A DNA stretch of 64,000 nt from Amblyornis subalaris (Eukaryota; Chordata; Aves; Passeriformes; Ptilonorhynchidae), in the NCBI GenBank assembly GCA_018881555.1, contig JACAXG010000165.1, positions 864,479 to 928,478 on the forward strand. Direction: 5' to 3'. A program made the translations under genes and the position numbers. The notes under the pieces were generated by a model that saw only the letters and a list, made by a program, of their open reading frames with translations, did not search any database and had not been told where the DNA came from. Positions 63,473 through 64,000 of the stretch are shown one piece after another; the stretch's first letter is position 1, and every line of letters starts with the position of its first letter.

Positions 63473-64000
63473 CTGGAGGAGGAACACACCGTGCAGGCTG
63501 AGGTCAGGTGCACCTCTCCCAGCCCCCCTGGAGGGCGAAGGGGCTGCAGCAGGATGGTGCCCACCGGGAACGCCCTCACAGGCTGCCCAGGCTGGGCACA
63601 CAGGCAGCAGCTTTATTGCGCTCACACCCCGGCGCCGGGAGCCCTTTGCCTCCTTCCGACAGAAAGCAACAGAGATGAGGAACAGCAAACAGGCAGAAGG
63701 CAACCCTTCTGCATGACTGTGTCCCTCCTGCACCCCGCTTGCAAGGCAGGGTCCCTCCCGCACCCCACTAGCGCAGTCTTTGCTTCAGGGTGCTGCGGTA
63801 CGAACACCCATCTCCAAGGGGCTGGGGATGGCTTCAGCTTTATTTACTGAAGCAATCACAGGTTTGGCAGCTGCCCCATCACGAGCCCACCCCTCAGGGA
63901 TCATTCCTGTGACAGCTGAGGGACACAGCTGTCTGCACTTCTCTGCAGGGAAGGAGATCTGGAGTCATCCTCCCAGCAGATGCTGTATTCACTGCTGATG
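63473..64000 (-). other. Right edge: CCL19 intron 1 or upstream DNA, no coding exon identified
   Basis: The signal-peptide exon of the chemokine was expected here and was not found. Two minus-strand AATAAA hexamers occur at 63617-63612 and 63844-63839. The second lies in the loop of a 7-bp inverted repeat (63831-63853, arms GCTTCAG and CTGAAGC). They may be intronic, or may mark the 3' end of an upstream minus-strand gene. Confidence 0.5.

Noticed and set aside
63622..63807. Minus-strand frame containing MQKGCLLPVCC and a leucine-rich run, looking like a chemokine signal peptide.
   Set aside because: Neither nearby GT donor gives the phase-1 junction that CCL19 exon 2 requires, and the following residues are Arg-rich rather than a cleavage site.
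1..64000. tRNA, rRNA or CRISPR arrays.
   Set aside because: No tRNA B-box with a matching cloverleaf, no rRNA-like stretch and no regularly spaced direct repeats with unique spacers were seen.

Overview
The window is vertebrate nuclear DNA, and its CR1 LINE fragments with typical 3' ends, together with the IL11RA-CCL19 pair (a chromosome Z neighbourhood in chicken), point to a bird; I cannot name the species. It is gene-poor. Two protein-coding genes can be supported and almost everything else is non-coding.

From about 34.83 to 40.1 kb on the + strand lies a complete interleukin-11 receptor alpha gene (IL11RA). Its twelve coding exons join without any frame conflict into a 412-residue receptor with a signal peptide, an Ig-like domain, two fibronectin-III/cytokine-receptor domains with CxW and WSEWS motifs, one membrane segment and a 31-residue tail. 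It ends at an AATAAA at 40.08 kb. At the right edge, on the - strand (61.55-63.47 kb), are exons 2-4 and the 3' UTR of a CC chemokine of the CCR7-ligand group, best called CCL19. Its signal-peptide exon was not found and may lie beyond base 64000.

The left 34.8 kb has no coding exon that I recognise. It holds three clear CR1 fragments (5.4, 7.9 and 10.7 kb), three CpG-rich patches (11.2, 16.7-17.25 and 24.5-25.1 kb; the middle one is the best promoter candidate) and a cluster of minisatellites between 28.2 and 34.1 kb, including a short interstitial telomeric tract at 32.9 kb. Inside that cluster sits the most striking unexplained element: a 92-base inverted repeat (29489-29580) with 42-base arms that differ at only four positions around an 8-base loop, of precursor-microRNA size.

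The 21 kb between IL11RA and CCL19 has no recognisable gene. It contains a 33-bp minisatellite that stays open in frame (44.9-45.2 kb), a TA microsatellite, and convergent poly(A) hexamers near 49.7-49.9 kb. In the human genome GALT lies just upstream of IL11RA, and CCL27 lies between IL11RA and CCL19; I see neither here. The two genes do not share a pathway step. IL11RA gives IL-11 access to gp130 signalling, and CCL19 guides CCR7-bearing lymphocytes and dendritic cells; their adjacency is ancestral synteny.
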